A stretch of 64,000 nt of DNA from Candidatus Gastranaerophilales bacterium (GCA_944323735.1 CALUTO010000004.1:1-64000); one strand, 5' to 3'. Counted from the first letter of the stretch, positions 15,997 to 25,472 are shown. Notes: generated from the sequence alone by a model not told the origin. Numbers and translations: made by a program.

Positions 15997-16572
15997 CTAT
16001 TTAAACATTTCTTTTTCTGCAATTGCACAGATAATATGCCCGAGCATAATATGAGATTCCTGAATTTTAGGCGTCTCTTCAGACGGTACTTTAATACACA
16101 AATCAGATTTTTGTGCACCATGTGAATCTTTTGCGCCTGTTAGCAAAATTGTTTTAATTTTCAATTTTTTAGCAGCTTCCAGTGCCTTTATTATATTAGG
16201 AGAATTTCCTGAAGTGGATATCGCAAGGAAAATATCCTCCTCACACCCTAAAGCTTCAATTTGTCTTGAAAAAATGTTTAAAAAACCGTAATCATTGCCA
16301 GTTGCGGTCAATACCGAAGTATCCACGCTCAGCGCAACAGCAGGAAGAGCCGGTCTGTCAAAATAGAATCTGCATACAAACTCTGCTGCAATATGCTGTG
16401 CATCAGCAGCACTGCCGCCGTTTCCTGCAATAAGTAGTTTATGACCGGATTTCAGTGCACCGGCAATCATTTCAGCTGCAGTGAAGATTTTTTCAATGAG
16501 CGCATCATTGTTCATGATGCGCTCTTTAGTTTCTATTGAATCAGAAATATATTCTTTAATAAAATGCTTCAT
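15997..16572 (-). CDS. gmhA: Phosphoheptose isomerase
   Basis: A 191-residue SIS-domain protein matching GmhA, which converts sedoheptulose 7-phosphate to D-glycero-manno-heptose 7-phosphate for LPS core or S-layer glycans. AGNGGSAADAQHIAAEF, the STSGNSPN phosphate loop and a C-terminal E.HIMLGHIICA segment are typical. It starts 3 bases after the OmpH/Skp stop and is probably translationally coupled to it. Other heptose genes are not in the window. A related SIS protein such as DiaA cannot be excluded, but the envelope context favours GmhA. Confidence 0.85.
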   Translation of the reverse strand: MKHFIKEYISDSIETKERIMNNDALIEKIFTAAEMIAGALKSGHKLLIAGNGGSAADAQHIAAEFVCRFYFDRPALPAVALSVDTSVLTATGNDYGFLNIFSRQIEALGCEEDIFLAISTSGNSPNIIKALEAAKKLKIKTILLTGAKDSHGAQKSDLCIKVPSEETPKIQESHIMLGHIICAIAEKEMFK

Positions 16573-16575
16573 TTG

Positions 16576-17016
16576 TTATTTTTTCGTATTGAGAACTTTA
16601 ATTACCTGATCTGATATGTCAGTCGCTCCATAGAATGCAGCTGTGCTGGGCATAATAAGGTCATAGTTTCCTGATTTGCCGACTGTTTGAATTGCTGCTT
16701 TTACGTCGACTTCAAGTCCTTTAAGTGCTTCAAGTTTAGCTTTCTGGATAGTTTCCATTTTTGTCTGCAGTTCTTTTCCGTATTTATCTTCCAGTGCTTT
16801 TCTCTCAGCATCTGTTTTTGCAGAAACAACTTTTTTCTGCGCATCCAGCATATAGACACGAATATCAGCTTCCTGCTTCTGGAAATTAGCATTCAGTGTT
16901 TTTGTTTTGCTGTAACCGTTAAGTATTTTGTCAACATCAACGGATGCGTATTTTCCTGCAGCAAATGCGGGAGCAGTAATAAGCATCATAGCCAGTAAAA
17001 GTACAAATTTTTTCAT
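16576..17016 (-). CDS. OmpH/Skp-family periplasmic chaperone
   Basis: A 146-residue exported protein with a clear signal peptide (MKKFVLLLAMMLITAPAFA, cleavage before AGKYA) and a long helical coiled-coil middle, the tentacle-like fold of Skp/OmpH that holds unfolded outer-membrane proteins. The start at 17016 is chosen over an in-frame upstream codon at 17088 because it begins the signal peptide and follows the promoter at 17049-17077. It is operonic with gmhA and supports a diderm envelope. Confidence 0.88.
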   Translation of the reverse strand: MKKFVLLLAMMLITAPAFAAGKYASVDVDKILNGYSKTKTLNANFQKQEADIRVYMLDAQKKVVSAKTDAERKALEDKYGKELQTKMETIQKAKLEALKGLEVDVKAAIQTVGKSGNYDLIMPSTAAFYGATDISDQVIKVLNTKK

Positions 17017-17048
17017 GTAAATACTCTCTTTCTTATTATGTCTCGAAT

Positions 17049-17077
17049 AGAATAGCATATTTGATATGATTAGTAAA
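17049..17077 (-). promoter_or_regulatory. Promoter of the ompH-gmhA operon
   Basis: On the minus strand TTTACT (17077-17072), 17-base spacer and TATTCT (17054-17049). Transcription would begin near 17042, leaving a leader of about 26 bases before the ATG at 17016. Confidence 0.55.
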
Positions 17078-17158
17078 TATTTTAACATTTTTCAACCGGT
17101 TACGCACTGAAATAAGAAGAAAAAGAAATATAACTAAACAAAATTTGCGTATAAAAAT

Positions 17159-17818
17159 TTAATATGAATAATTGAATATGTCATGCTGTATATTAAATTC
17201 GGGCTTTTTAGGAGTAAATTTATATGAGTTGCCACGATGAACAGCTTTTTGCAATTTATCTTTTACTGGAACGTAAAATTGATAGCTGCCCGCTGCAAGA
17301 AAAAGCATTAGACCGGCAAGAATTGCTACTTTGTATATCCCGGGATGAATATATACATGTGTTTTTTTCTGCAGTTCAGCGGCTATGGATTTTGAAAAAT
17401 CTTTTTTAAGTTTCTTTTTTGCTTTATTGAACGAATCTTTCATTTCTCTTTGAATAAAATATGTATTTCTCAACTCTTTGCGCGCAATTTTTGATTTCAT
17501 AAGATATTTTCTAAATTCGTAACTCTCCGGCTGCTGAAGTTCATTATCAATGTAAGGAGAGAGGTTTTCAAGAAATTTTTCATGCTCACGAATGCTGAAT
17601 GTTTCATTTTTCTGGCGTGACACAGCCATCTCCATTACTTTTCTGTAAGAATCTTTCAGGCTGTATATGAGCTGTTTTAGATACATATATTTCTGATAAC
17701 ATTCGGGGCAAAAAGCAAGATGCTCTTCCACAAACATCCTCTCATGATATGTTACTTTATTGTCTACATAAAGAGAGAGAAGTGATATAACTTTTTTGCA
17801 TTCCGGGTTTGTTTCCAT
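17159..17818 (-). CDS. Membrane anti-sigma factor with a duplicated zinc-finger-like module
   Basis: A 219-residue probable anti-sigma factor. The N-terminal module carries C7, H33, C37 and C40 (H-x3-C-x2-C), typical of zinc-dependent anti-sigma (ZAS) domains. A second stretch (82-130) repeats its pattern, LS.Y.DN followed by helices ending KDS(Y/F), but lacks the metal ligands. One membrane helix lies at about 163-182, leaving a short periplasmic tail. AAGGAG precedes the ATG. It follows the ECF sigma gene by 20 bases, the usual arrangement for a sigma/anti-sigma pair. Confidence 0.85.
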   Translation of the reverse strand: METNPECKKVISLLSLYVDNKVTYHERMFVEEHLAFCPECYQKYMYLKQLIYSLKDSYRKVMEMAVSRQKNETFSIREHEKFLENLSPYIDNELQQPESYEFRKYLMKSKIARKELRNTYFIQREMKDSFNKAKKKLKKDFSKSIAAELQKKTHVYIHPGIYKVAILAGLMLFLAAGSYQFYVPVKDKLQKAVHRGNSYKFTPKKPEFNIQHDIFNYSY

Positions 17819-17838
17819 AAATTACTCCTTGTAATATA

Positions 17839-18447
17839 CTATGCAATATATGATTTTAAATCCTCCTGCAGCTTGCTTCTTGCACGGGCAATGCGGGATT
17901 TTACAGTTCCAACATTTGTCTTTGTAATTTCTGCAATCTCTTCATAGCTCAATCCCTGAAACTCTCTCAAGACAATTGCCAGTCTGAATGCAGAGGGAAG
18001 CTTGTGAATAGAGCTTTCGATTACATCGCTGAGTTCATCACCGAGTGTATTTTCCTCAGGATTTTTTGATTTGCATGGCAGGTCAATTATTTTCGGGCAG
18101 GAGTCAATTTTTTCATCGTCACTTTTGTCTATAGGTATTGTCTGCGGCGCTCTGTTGCTTTTCCTTATATAATCGTAAAATACGTTTGTTACAATCTGAT
18201 TCAGCCAGCTTTTAAATTTTTTTGGCTCTTTCAGGGATTTGATATTTCTGGCCATTTTAAGAAGAGCCTCCTGAGTCAAATCAAGTATGTCCTGACACTC
18301 ACTGCTTAAATAGTAAAATGACGCATATACTGCACTCTGATTTCTTTTTATCAGTTCTTCCAGTGCCTCCGTATTGTCTTTTTGAGCAAGCTCTACCAGC
18401 TCCTCCGTTGCACATTTCTTGTACTGTTTTTTACTGAATAAATACAC
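17839..18447 (-). CDS. ECF-type RNA polymerase sigma factor
   Basis: A 202-residue sigma-70 family protein of the extracytoplasmic-function group. Region 2 (about 20-90) includes DILDLTQEALLKMARNI and FKSWLNQIVTNVFYDYIRK. Region 4 (about 140-200) has LPSAFRLAIVLREFQGLSYEEIAEIT and VGTVKSRIARARSKL. The linker is longer than in many ECF factors. It starts with GTG, preceded by GAGGTG. The downstream zinc-finger anti-sigma gene implies envelope-stress control. The regulon is not evident here. Confidence 0.93.
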   Translation of the reverse strand: MYLFSKKQYKKCATEELVELAQKDNTEALEELIKRNQSAVYASFYYLSSECQDILDLTQEALLKMARNIKSLKEPKKFKSWLNQIVTNVFYDYIRKSNRAPQTIPIDKSDDEKIDSCPKIIDLPCKSKNPEENTLGDELSDVIESSIHKLPSAFRLAIVLREFQGLSYEEIAEITKTNVGTVKSRIARARSKLQEDLKSYIA

Positions 18448-18582
18448 GTTTCACCTCTGTCATGAATTTGTGTCTGACTGAAAAGCAGTCTGCAAATCCT
18501 AATACAAAAGTAGAATAGGCATATAAAATTTAATATGCCCTGACATACGGATACAGGTGTCTAATAAATTGAAAGCATAAGT

Positions 18583-19578
18583 CTAATTTAAATGCAGCGG
18601 TGAAATGTTCATTGCCTGTATCAAAACACCGGCAAAAATGCTTATGGACAACAGTATCAGTATAATTTTTAATGTATCCTTCAGAGATGAATTTTTTTTC
18701 ACAAGAACAAGAAGCCCCAGACCGGCTCCCGAACATAATCCGGCAATTGCCGAACCGAAGCTTATCGCACCTTTTACATACATAAGAGTGATTGCAATTG
18801 AAACAGCACAGTTCGGAATAAGCCCGACAATGGCAGCTGCAACAGGCTGCAATACACTATCAGCAAGGAAGAGCCTGCCTAAATTTTCTTCACCGCCGCA
18901 TAGCATAATATAATAGTTGATTGCAAGAGTAACAAGCAAAATAAAAACAAATATGTTAGCACTGTGCTTCAACGGATGAATAATCAATTCTTTTTTGCTG
19001 TGTCCTGAAACATGGTGGTGGCAGCATCCTGTTTCTTCGACTTCGTTTTCTGACTCCATTTTTATCTGCTCGTCCGGATTTTCTGTATACTTATGCCTGC
19101 AGTCAATGATAAAGTCAATAAAATACCCGGCAGATATTGCAATAGTTATTTTAATAATGAGTACCGGCACAACAAGATAGATATAGGAAGGGTCAGAAAG
19201 CAGAACGGGCAAAGCTTCGTCAGATGTAGACAGGAATACAGCAATAAGCGTGCCTTTGGTTATTAATTTTTTTGTATAAAGAGTCGAAGCTATTACAGAA
19301 AAACCGCACTGCGGAAAAGAAGCGAGCAGACTGCCCGCTAACGGGCCCGCCTTTCCTGAATATTTTGCAATTGATTGCATTTTATCTGAATAATAAAATT
19401 CGATAAACTCAATTAAAAAGAAAATTACGATAAGAAACGGCAGCATGTGCACACTGTCGATTATTGCATCAAGAGTCCAGTCAGGCAGCGACAGCTTCCG
19501 GATTAAACTATCCGCAATAAAAAAGAATTTATCGTTAAGATTAACCATAAATTTGATTATATCAACAAGCATGCTCAT
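18583..19578 (-). CDS. Multi-pass heavy-metal exporter-like permease
   Basis: A 331-residue membrane protein with about ten hydrophobic helices, split by a cytoplasmic loop bearing a CCHHH cluster, a likely metal-binding site. The two halves each carry a conserved small-residue/polar motif (SFPQCGFSV and LIPNCAVSI), as in the ArsP_2 (PF11449) family of predicted manganese or heavy-metal exporters. Its start overlaps the wecB end by 17 bases, so it is translated from the same mRNA, though the two have no obvious shared role. Confidence 0.8.
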   Translation of the reverse strand: MSMLVDIIKFMVNLNDKFFFIADSLIRKLSLPDWTLDAIIDSVHMLPFLIVIFFLIEFIEFYYSDKMQSIAKYSGKAGPLAGSLLASFPQCGFSVIASTLYTKKLITKGTLIAVFLSTSDEALPVLLSDPSYIYLVVPVLIIKITIAISAGYFIDFIIDCRHKYTENPDEQIKMESENEVEETGCCHHHVSGHSKKELIIHPLKHSANIFVFILLVTLAINYYIMLCGGEENLGRLFLADSVLQPVAAAIVGLIPNCAVSIAITLMYVKGAISFGSAIAGLCSGAGLGLLVLVKKNSSLKDTLKIILILLSISIFAGVLIQAMNISPLHLN

Positions 19579-20698
19579 TCTCCGTATGCATCAGATTTTT
19601 ATACAAAAGCTCCACTATACGTTTGCTGGCAAGTCCGTCTCCGTATGGATTTATAGCTTCTGACATTTTTTTGTATTCGTCAGGGTTATGCAAAAGGTTT
19701 TCTGCTTCTCTTACAATCGTGTCCCTGTCTGTGCCGACAAGCTTAACAGTACCGTATTCAACAGCCTCCGGACGCTCTGTTGTCGTCCTGAGCACGAGAA
19801 CCGGTTTGCCAAGCGATGGAGCTTCCTCCTGCACTCCGCCGGAGTCAGACATTATAATATATGATTTTTTCATCATTGCAGCAAACGGAGCATATTCCAT
19901 AGGCGATGTGAGATGTATTCTTTCTTTTCCACCAAGGAGTTCATAGACAGGTTTTTGAACATTCGGATTTAAGTGTACCGGATAAACAACCTGTATATCC
20001 CTGTTTCTTTCAACCAGCTCCAGAACAGCCCTGCAAATGTTTCTAATCGGCTCACCGAAGTTTTCACGTCTGTGTGATGTCAAAAGTATGGTGCGCAAAC
20101 TGCTGTCAAGGTTAATATCCGGAATTTCGCCGGAATGATTTTCAACTGTGTATAAAAGAGCATCTATTACTGTGTTGCCCGTTTTGTATATATGTTTTTC
20201 GGAAATTGCAGATTTTCTTAAGTTTTCGCACGACGTGTCAGTCGGAGCAAAATGATAAGTACAAACAGCATCTGCATAAACTCTGTTGATTTCCTCGGGG
20301 AATGGATAATACCTGTCAAAAGTCCTCAATCCCGCCTCAACATGCCCGACAGGAATTTTTGCATAAAATGCAGAGAGTGCCGCAGCCATAGAAGTAGTTG
20401 TATCACCGTGAACAAGTACTACATCAGGCTTTGCGCTATCGTATACATCTTTCATTTTCAAAAGGACATCGGCTGTAAGCGACCAGAGGTTCTGATTTTC
20501 TTTCATGATATCCAAATCAAAATCAGGATGTATATCAAACAATTGCAAAACCTGATCGAGCATCTGCCGGTGTTGTGCGGTAACACACACTATACTCTCA
20601 AATCTATCTGAATGTTTTTCCAGTTCTTTTACAAGCGGAGCCATTTTTATAGCCTCGGGTCTTGTTCCGAAAACAGTTAACACTCTGATTTTTGACAT
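19562..20698 (-). CDS. wecB: UDP-N-acetylglucosamine 2-epimerase (non-hydrolysing)
   Basis: A 378-residue enzyme interconverting UDP-GlcNAc and UDP-ManNAc for surface polysaccharides. The VFGTRPEAIKMAPLV opening, HGDTTTSMA, GHVEAGLRT, TSHRRENFG and SDSGGVQEEAPSLGKPVLVLR segments are all conserved at family length. AAAGGA precedes the start. It lies 25 bases downstream of alaS on the same strand and overlaps the metal permease gene. Confidence 0.96.
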   Translation of the reverse strand: MSKIRVLTVFGTRPEAIKMAPLVKELEKHSDRFESIVCVTAQHRQMLDQVLQLFDIHPDFDLDIMKENQNLWSLTADVLLKMKDVYDSAKPDVVLVHGDTTTSMAAALSAFYAKIPVGHVEAGLRTFDRYYPFPEEINRVYADAVCTYHFAPTDTSCENLRKSAISEKHIYKTGNTVIDALLYTVENHSGEIPDINLDSSLRTILLTSHRRENFGEPIRNICRAVLELVERNRDIQVVYPVHLNPNVQKPVYELLGGKERIHLTSPMEYAPFAAMMKKSYIIMSDSGGVQEEAPSLGKPVLVLRTTTERPEAVEYGTVKLVGTDRDTIVREAENLLHNPDEYKKMSEAINPYGDGLASKRIVELLYKNLMHTENEHAC

Positions 20699-20723
20699 AA
20701 TCTATCCTTTAATTATTATTTAC

Positions 20724-23396
20724 TTATGAAAGTTGTGACTTTATTTCAGCGTCAATTTTTTTCAATACACTGTCAATATTCGATGCATCTTTTGCTGCAC
20801 CCTGCGCAAAATTAGGTCTGCCGCCGCCTTTTCCTCCGCAGGCTGCTGCAATTTCAGCTACAATTTTGCCCGCATTTATACCTTTTTGGACAAAATTTTC
20901 AGAAATTTTTACCATTACAAACAATCCGTCTTTTTTGACTGAGACAAGAATAATGACAGAGTCCCCGAGCTTATCTGACAGCATTTCAACAGCAGATTTT
21001 ACCATAGCAGGCTCAAAATCCTCTATTTTTGATATAAAGAATTTTCCGCCGTTAATGTCTTCTGCCTTAGTGATAAATGAGGCATATTTTGCCTTTGCAG
21101 CAAGCTCTTGCAGTTCGGAAATTTTCTTAGTCAATGCCCTGTTTTCTTCAACAAGTTTTTCAACACGTTCTTCGACCTCTGAAGGTTTTGATTTAAATCT
21201 GTGTGCAAGATTGTCAATTTCTCCGGCTTTTTGATTTAAATAGTTGAAGGCAGCATCCGAACAAACCGATTCAATTCTCCTTGAACCGGCAGAAATAGCG
21301 GATTCTGAAATGATTTTTGTGAGCCTGATTTCTGATGTATTATTCACATGAGTGCCGCCGCAGAGCTCTTTTGATACATCGCCGACTGATACAACACGCA
21401 CTTTATCTCCGTATTTTTCACCGAATAATGCCATTGCACCGGTTTTTTGAGCTTCTTCAATTTCCATGACTTCGGTCTCTCTTTTAAGCCCATCGGAAAT
21501 CCATTTATTCATGATTTCCTCAACCTGAGATATCTCTGATTTTGTCATGGCTCTGTTGAAAGAAAAGTCAAAGCGGGTTTTGTCCGGTTCAACCTGTGAG
21601 CCGGCCTGTTTTACTTCATTACCAAGAACTTTAATAAGTGCAGCCTGCAGCAGGTGTGCATTTGTATGGTGAGCAGTCACCTGTTTTCTGCGCCCTGCAT
21701 CAATTGACGCTGTAACCGTTTCACCTGTTTTTACGAAGCCCTCGAGAATTTTTACCCTGTGTGCCCAGAGTTTATCGACTTTAAAGGTGTTCAAAACTTC
21801 TGCCCTGAAGTTTTCATTGTATATAACACCGGTGTCTCCTACCTGACCGCCGGCTTCTGCATAAAACGGAGTTTTATCAAGCACTATGTCCACCGTTTCA
21901 CCCTCATCTGCACTGTCTGCTATTTTTGCATCAGAAACAAGTGCAACGATTTTTGAGTTACTTTCATTATCGGTATATCCGGTAAAAACAGTTTCTCCGT
22001 GTTCCTTTTCAATGTCAATATATACAAGGTCGTCTGTTAAAATAATCTTTTGCGCAGCAGCTTTTGCCCGTTCTTTTTGCTCTTTCATCTGCAGCGTAAA
22101 ACCATCTTTGTCAACAGAAAGACCGTTTTCTTCTGCTATTTCGACAGTAAGCTCAAGCGGAAATCCATATGTGTCGTACAATTTAAATGCATCTTCACCG
22201 GAGATTATTGTGCCGGCAGATTTTGCATTCCGGATTATGTCCTCAAGCAGCTTTTGCCCTCTATCCAGAGTTTGTTTAAATTTTTCTTCTTCTTTTTTTA
22301 TAATATCTATAATTTTCTTACGGTTTGCTTCAAGCTCGGGATAGGCCTCTTTGTAATTATCAACAACCACATCCACAAGTTTATAGAGAAAAGGAAGCTC
22401 AAGTCCCAGCATTTTTCCGTGTCTGAGCGCACGCCTTAATATCATTCGCAAAACATAGTTTCTGCCTTCATTACCAGGAACAATACCGTCTGATATCATA
22501 AATGTAACACAGCGGGCATGGTCTGTGATTATTCTCAAAGAAATGTCTGTTTTTTCATTTTCTTTATACTTTTTACCTGACATTTCGCAGACCTGATTTA
22601 ATATAGGCGTCAATAAGTCCGTTTCAAAGGTGGAGGTTTTGCCCTGTACAACCATTGTTATACGCTCCAGTCCCATGCCTGTATCAACATTTTTCTTTTC
22701 AAGAGGAGTGTAATTTCCTTCTTTGTCTTTAAAAAGTTCCGTGAAAACGAGATTCCATATCTCAACCCATCTGTCGCACTCACATGTCGCAACAGAGCAG
22801 TTATCCGAACATTTCAGCTCTTCACCGAGATCATAATGAATTTCGGAACAAGGACCGCAAGAGCCTACATCAGAAACAGGGCCCCAGAAATTATCTTTTT
22901 TACCTTTTCTAAATATACGTTCTGGAGGAACGCCGACATCTTTTGTCCATATATCAAATGCCTCGTCATCTGTTTCGTAAATCGTAACATACAATCTGTT
23001 TTTATCCAGTTTCAGATAATTTGTAACAAAATCCCATGCCCAGGGGATTACATCTTTTTTGTAATAGTCGCCAAAGCTGAAATTTCCCAGCATTTCAAAA
23101 AATGTATGGTGCCTTGGAGTTCTGCCGACATTTTCAATATCTGAATCTTTTCCGCCGGCTCTGGCGCATTTCTGGCAGGTTGTAATTCTTTTGGGTTCAT
23201 AAGGGCATTCCTCATATCCGAGAAAATAAGGAACAAACTGGAGCATGCCGGCAGTTGTGAGCAAAACTGTCGGATTGTCAGGCACGAGACTGGAGCTTGC
23301 AACTCTGGTTGACTGATGTTTTTCCTCAAAAAATTTCAGAAATGCTTCTCTTATTTGAGCACCTGTTAGTATATTATTTTTAACTGTTTCAGACAT
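20724..23396 (-). CDS. alaS: Alanyl-tRNA synthetase
   Basis: An 890-residue class II synthetase charging tRNA-Ala. The catalytic core is N-terminal (FLKFFEEKHQ, VGRTPRHHTFFEMLGNFSFGDY). The editing domain carries its zinc ligands in HHTNAHLL and CGGTHV, and the C-terminal domain ends in the conserved GGKGGGRPNFAQG motif. Length is normal and all domains appear intact. AGAGGAA precedes the ATG and a TATTAT/TATAAA-like box lies further upstream, so this gene has a conventional leader. wecB and the permease gene may be read through from it. Confidence 0.98.
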   Translation of the reverse strand: MSETVKNNILTGAQIREAFLKFFEEKHQSTRVASSSLVPDNPTVLLTTAGMLQFVPYFLGYEECPYEPKRITTCQKCARAGGKDSDIENVGRTPRHHTFFEMLGNFSFGDYYKKDVIPWAWDFVTNYLKLDKNRLYVTIYETDDEAFDIWTKDVGVPPERIFRKGKKDNFWGPVSDVGSCGPCSEIHYDLGEELKCSDNCSVATCECDRWVEIWNLVFTELFKDKEGNYTPLEKKNVDTGMGLERITMVVQGKTSTFETDLLTPILNQVCEMSGKKYKENEKTDISLRIITDHARCVTFMISDGIVPGNEGRNYVLRMILRRALRHGKMLGLELPFLYKLVDVVVDNYKEAYPELEANRKKIIDIIKKEEEKFKQTLDRGQKLLEDIIRNAKSAGTIISGEDAFKLYDTYGFPLELTVEIAEENGLSVDKDGFTLQMKEQKERAKAAAQKIILTDDLVYIDIEKEHGETVFTGYTDNESNSKIVALVSDAKIADSADEGETVDIVLDKTPFYAEAGGQVGDTGVIYNENFRAEVLNTFKVDKLWAHRVKILEGFVKTGETVTASIDAGRRKQVTAHHTNAHLLQAALIKVLGNEVKQAGSQVEPDKTRFDFSFNRAMTKSEISQVEEIMNKWISDGLKRETEVMEIEEAQKTGAMALFGEKYGDKVRVVSVGDVSKELCGGTHVNNTSEIRLTKIISESAISAGSRRIESVCSDAAFNYLNQKAGEIDNLAHRFKSKPSEVEERVEKLVEENRALTKKISELQELAAKAKYASFITKAEDINGGKFFISKIEDFEPAMVKSAVEMLSDKLGDSVIILVSVKKDGLFVMVKISENFVQKGINAGKIVAEIAAACGGKGGGRPNFAQGAAKDASNIDSVLKKIDAEIKSQLS

Positions 23397-23481
23397 ATTT
23401 AATTCCTCTAAGACTGTTTATAATAAAATTTTACTACAAAAAATTTGAATGTTTTGAATGTTTGACTGCCAAAACGCAAAA

Positions 23482-24144
23482 TTATTTTAAAGTTTTCGGC
23501 ATGGTAACCGGCGGTGCCTGTAAATACAGCGGTTTAAGCTTAGCCCAGCTGCAGTCGGAGATTTTAATTTTTTTATATGCGATATTATTTAATATAATGC
23601 CTAAATCATCACTAAAACCGGTATATAATTCAGAGCCGATATTTCTTTCTTTAAGGTATTTATGTACAGCTTCATCCGAGATAATACGGCAGTCTTTAAA
23701 GTTTTCCGCTTCTTCAGAATTAATAAGAGCCGGAGCTGTTAACTCATTGCCGTTTCTGTCATAAACAGCAAGATAGAACTGATTTTTTCTTGCATCAAGC
23801 ATTACCGCCGTGTTTTTTTCCGGATGTCTAACAAGTTTTGAAAGTATTTCAAGCGATGAAACACCGGCAAGCGGGCAATCAAGCTGCTGTGCGATTACTC
23901 TGGCAACAGTAACACATGCTCTTATTCCGGTAAAGCTTCCGGGACCAGTATTTGTACCCAGAGCATCAATATCCTGCATTTTTAAACCGTATTTTTTAAG
24001 TATTTCGGCAATTGTAGAAATCAAAAACGCAGAGTGGTATTTTTCATCTCTGTTTTCAATAGTTCTTGATTCAAGTATTTTTCCGTCATCTGAGAGCGTT
24101 ACATATGTTTTATTCAGACATGTATCAAATGTAAGGAGTTTCAC
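23482..24144 (-). CDS. tsaB: tRNA threonylcarbamoyladenosine biosynthesis protein TsaB
   Basis: A 220-residue TsaB, the partner of TsaD and TsaE in forming t6A37 on ANN-decoding tRNAs. The opening LLTFDTCLNKTYVTL and the NTGPGSFTGIRACVTVARVIA segment are characteristic of the ASKHA-like fold. It overlaps the end of tsaE by 4 bases, so the two are translationally coupled. tsaD is not in the window. Confidence 0.93.
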   Translation of the reverse strand: MKLLTFDTCLNKTYVTLSDDGKILESRTIENRDEKYHSAFLISTIAEILKKYGLKMQDIDALGTNTGPGSFTGIRACVTVARVIAQQLDCPLAGVSSLEILSKLVRHPEKNTAVMLDARKNQFYLAVYDRNGNELTAPALINSEEAENFKDCRIISDEAVHKYLKERNIGSELYTGFSDDLGIILNNIAYKKIKISDCSWAKLKPLYLQAPPVTMPKTLK

Positions 24145-24614
24145 TGTTTAAGCCCTTCTAAAATATCTATGTATTTTTCACTGTTTGTTGAAAATTCAAA
24201 ACTACGTGTGTTGTCATCAATATAGTCTATTTTTATTTCAATTCGCCCGAACGGCAACTCAACGTCAGAAAACTGCGCCCATTCAACAAGCGTCAGCACA
24301 CCGTCTTTTGAGTATTCAGTCAGTTCATCGGCAATTGTTTTCACACCCTCATTTTCCAGCCTGTACAAATCGAAATGATATACGGGAATGTCCCCTGAAT
24401 GATATTCATTTATAATCACAAAACTGGGACTTGTGACCTTTTCTTTTACATTCATATATTTTGCACAAAATCTTGAAAAAGCAGTTTTACCAGCACCAAT
24501 ATCACCGTAAAGGCAAACAAATGCACCGTTTTTTCGCACAAGCCGGGCAAAATTTTTCGCAAGTTTTTCTGTTTCATCAAGATTGTGGACTGTTGTTTTA
24601 AAAATCTTTTTCAT
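24141..24614 (-). CDS. tsaE: tRNA threonylcarbamoyladenosine biosynthesis ATPase TsaE
   Basis: A 157-residue P-loop ATPase of the t6A pathway. Walker A GDIGAGKT spans 37-44, and the SPSFVIINEY and HFDLYRLE segments are family hallmarks. The start at 24614 gives the usual N-terminus; the reading frame extends 11 codons upstream but has no ribosome site there. A TGT-TATTCT extended -10 box ends six bases before this ATG, implying a leaderless transcript for tsaE-tsaB. Confidence 0.93.
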   Translation of the reverse strand: MKKIFKTTVHNLDETEKLAKNFARLVRKNGAFVCLYGDIGAGKTAFSRFCAKYMNVKEKVTSPSFVIINEYHSGDIPVYHFDLYRLENEGVKTIADELTEYSKDGVLTLVEWAQFSDVELPFGRIEIKIDYIDDNTRSFEFSTNSEKYIDILEGLKQ

Positions 24615-24620
24615 AAGAAA

Positions 24621-24629
24621 AGAATAACA
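24621..24629 (-). promoter_or_regulatory. Extended -10 leaderless promoter of tsaE-tsaB
   Basis: On the minus strand TGT plus TATTCT (24629-24621), six bases before the ATG at 24614. Any -35 element is weak. Confidence 0.5.
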
Positions 24630-24659
24630 CAAACAATAATTACACAAATATTAGATATT

Positions 24660-25472
24660 TTACTCAGAAAGCATGGTCTGTTTCATGCTGACACCAAGCA
24701 GAAGCCCTGATATAAGATAAGTCATCCATGCAAAGAAATAGTTTTTCTTCAGAGGCGCAAGATTAATTTTATTGCCGTAAACCTGCTTTGCAGCTTTTGC
24801 AGCATTTATTCCACGTATGGAGGCAATCCCTTCTTCAATAATCGTCGGCAAAAACGCAGCAAAACCGATTTTTCCGGCATGCCGCTCAATAAATGTTTTT
24901 CCATCCTCCTGACTTTTTGGAAGCAGTCCGTTTGTTAAAAGCAGAGCTGTGGGCAGGCTTGCAAGTTTATATCTGGAGTTTTGAAGAAAGCGCATAAATT
25001 TGCCTTTGCTCGCATTTACTCCGTGTCCGATTTCATGGAGTATCAAATAGGGTTTTGATTTCGGGGCTACAGCAAGGTTTAAATTACTGCTGAAAAATGC
25101 ATTTGCACCTTTTGCTACCTGATTAAATGCATTAGGCGCATTATACCGGCTTTCAAAAATATGTTTGTTTGCCTCATCTACATAACCAAGCGTGATTTTC
25201 AGATTATTTTTTTCTGCCATGTCACGGGCGATATTTCTTACTATATTATTATCAGCAAATGATTTGCCCTGCATTAGTTTAGCAGAACACCACTGTGAAA
25301 GCGTCTGCAGAGACATTGCAATAATCTGCAGCAGTGCTGCACTGCCGAGAGTTTTTGCAGCACTGTCCACAGCAGAAGGAGCAGCGTAACCGCCGCCGTA
25401 GTAGGGATTATTTTTGAACGCCGGCGTATAAGTGCTGCAATTTAAATTATAATTTGTTCCTAAACCAATCAT
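24660..25472 (-). CDS. Membrane-associated HEIGH zinc-metalloprotease-like protein
   Basis: A 270-residue protein containing HEIGH (146-150), a zinc-binding HExxH motif in a LILHEIGHGV context, and a downstream EEGIAS (213-218) that could supply the third zinc ligand as in gluzincins. Hydrophobic segments near 40-60, 170-185 and the C-terminus (245-262) suggest membrane attachment. The N-terminus has no Sec signal but carries PAFK at 17-20, resembling the SFK motif of the proteins at 656-3822. I cannot match it firmly to a peptidase family; substrate unknown. It is monocistronic by position. Confidence 0.7.
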   Translation of the reverse strand: MIGLGTNYNLNCSTYTPAFKNNPYYGGGYAAPSAVDSAAKTLGSAALLQIIAMSLQTLSQWCSAKLMQGKSFADNNIVRNIARDMAEKNNLKITLGYVDEANKHIFESRYNAPNAFNQVAKGANAFFSSNLNLAVAPKSKPYLILHEIGHGVNASKGKFMRFLQNSRYKLASLPTALLLTNGLLPKSQEDGKTFIERHAGKIGFAAFLPTIIEEGIASIRGINAAKAAKQVYGNKINLAPLKKNYFFAWMTYLISGLLLGVSMKQTMLSE

